Positions 5,288 to 5,809 of a stretch of DNA of 5,809 nt are shown one piece after another. The notes under the pieces were generated by a model, which was given only the letters and a program-made list of their open reading frames with translations, searched no databases and was not told the DNA's origin. Every line of letters starts with the position of its first letter. Position 1 is the first letter of the stretch. This DNA comes from a bacterium UBP3_UBA6266. GTDB lineage: Bacteria; Auribacterota; UBA6266. Location of the stretch: positions 1 to 5,809 of the forward strand of contig DJVC01000085.1 of assembly GCA_002440765.1 (NCBI GenBank), read 5' to 3'. The translations under genes and the position numbers were made by a program.

Positions 5288-5809
5288 TTGTTTTTATTTT
5301 TCTTAAAAAAGATGAGAAACGGGGTGGGCAGAAGAAGCGCCATCAATCTTTTTTCAAGAATAGTCGTATCGGCGATATCTCTGGTTTTTTTGGGCATTGT
5401 TTCACGCAGGCTGTCAGAAGCTCAACTTGGTGTTTTTGCGGTCATGTTTGTTTTTTATGGTATTGTAAGCATGTTCGGCGGTCTCGGGTTCGGTACTTCC
5501 TCGATAAGGCTTATTCCTGAAATTAAGGCAAAGGGCAGTTTGAACCATGTTTCCGACATCATAAAATATACGGTGTTTGTTCCCTTTGTTATACTGCTTT
5601 TCCTGATGGTTGCGGGGTTTTATTTTCAGAAAAGTTTAGCGGATGTGTTTTTAAAATCCCCGGATTTGTCAGGTTTCATACGGTTAATACTTATATCAAG
5701 CGTTTTTTATGCCACCTATGACAGAATAATACTGATAATGCAGTCTCTTCAGTGGTTTTCTAAAATCGCCGTTTTAAACATAATAATAAATATTTTACAG
5801 AGATTGCTG
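5288..5809 (+). CDS. Wzx-like polysaccharide flippase, N-terminal part (3'-truncated)
   Basis: An open reading frame that runs off the window end without a stop: 174 residues from the TTG at 5288, or 176 from the ATG at 5282. It looks like the N-terminal part of a flippase of the MOP/polysaccharide transporter superfamily, which usually has 400-500 residues and 12-14 helices and moves undecaprenyl-linked repeat units to the periplasmic face. Seen here are a basic start (KKMRNGVGRR, 7-16), helix 1 (about 22-38), the family-typical link RRLSEAQLGVFAV (40-52), helix 2 ending in GGLGFGTSSIRLIPE (64-78), an amphipathic linker, helix 3 (94-111), helix 4 (130-150) and the start of a fifth. GLGFGTS followed by a charged linker is typical of Wzx proteins. 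The start overlaps or abuts the deacetylase stop (5283-5285), so the two are probably coupled. ATG at 5312 is a third, less likely start. Substrate cannot be inferred. Confidence 0.85.
   Translation, partial: MFLFFLKKMRNGVGRRSAINLFSRIVVSAISLVFLGIVSRRLSEAQLGVFAVMFVFYGIVSMFGGLGFGTSSIRLIPEIKAKGSLNHVSDIIKYTVFVPFVILLFLMVAGFYFQKSLADVFLKSPDLSGFIRLILISSVFYATYDRIILIMQSLQWFSKIAVLNIIINILQRLL

Noticed and set aside
1..5809. CRISPR arrays, tRNA or rRNA genes, insertion sequences
   Set aside because: No spaced repeats, cloverleaf, rRNA-like blocks, transposase motifs or terminal inverted repeats were seen; coding sequence fills almost all of the window.

Overview
The window is a single-strand (+) run of six genes for Wzx/Wzy-type extracellular polysaccharide assembly, cut at both ends. 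All genes are recognised from motifs read in the translated sequence; no database search was possible. An outer-membrane export protein with a signal peptide, next to a polysaccharide co-polymerase/tyrosine kinase, points to a diderm (Gram-negative-type) bacterium. Base composition looks low to moderate in G+C by eye. I cannot name the taxon. An uncultured lineage rich in such clusters (for example Omnitrophota or Elusimicrobiota) would fit, but that is a weak guess.

Layout: (1) positions 2-955, the C-terminal part of a fused chain-length determinant/BY-type tyrosine kinase whose N-terminal half lies upstream of the window; (2) about 942-1547, a short polysaccharide export (OPX, Wza-like) protein whose start overlaps the kinase tail; (3) 1559-3397, a polytopic O-antigen polymerase/ligase-family protein with a C-terminal TPR region; (4) 3394-4368, an extended-SDR NAD-dependent sugar-nucleotide epimerase/dehydratase, overlapping gene 3 by 4 bases; (5) 4389-5285, a signal-less DUF2334/polysaccharide-deacetylase-like protein; (6) from about 5288 to the window end, the N-terminal third or so of a Wzx-like flippase, coupled to gene 5.

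How they work together (inference from families): the SDR enzyme makes a nucleotide sugar in the cytoplasm. The deacetylase-like protein, which has no export signal, may trim an acetyl group from a cytoplasmic precursor. The flippase moves lipid-linked repeat units across the inner membrane, the Wzy-family protein polymerises or transfers them on the periplasmic side, the kinase/co-polymerase controls chain length, and the OPX protein takes part in export across the outer membrane. No glycosyltransferase is present in the window, so these must lie outside it.

Genes are packed with overlaps or gaps of at most 20 bases, so one operon is likely. I see no promoter and no forward terminator. No non-coding stretch exceeds 20 bases. 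Most starts lack a Shine-Dalgarno sequence; the exception is GGAGG before the flippase. The pathway itself is a known type. The more unusual points are the cytoplasmic deacetylase-like protein, the TPR tail on the polymerase, the minimal non-lipoprotein OPX protein, C7 and G7 tracts inside two key genes, and a perfect inverted repeat that reads as a terminator on the minus strand.
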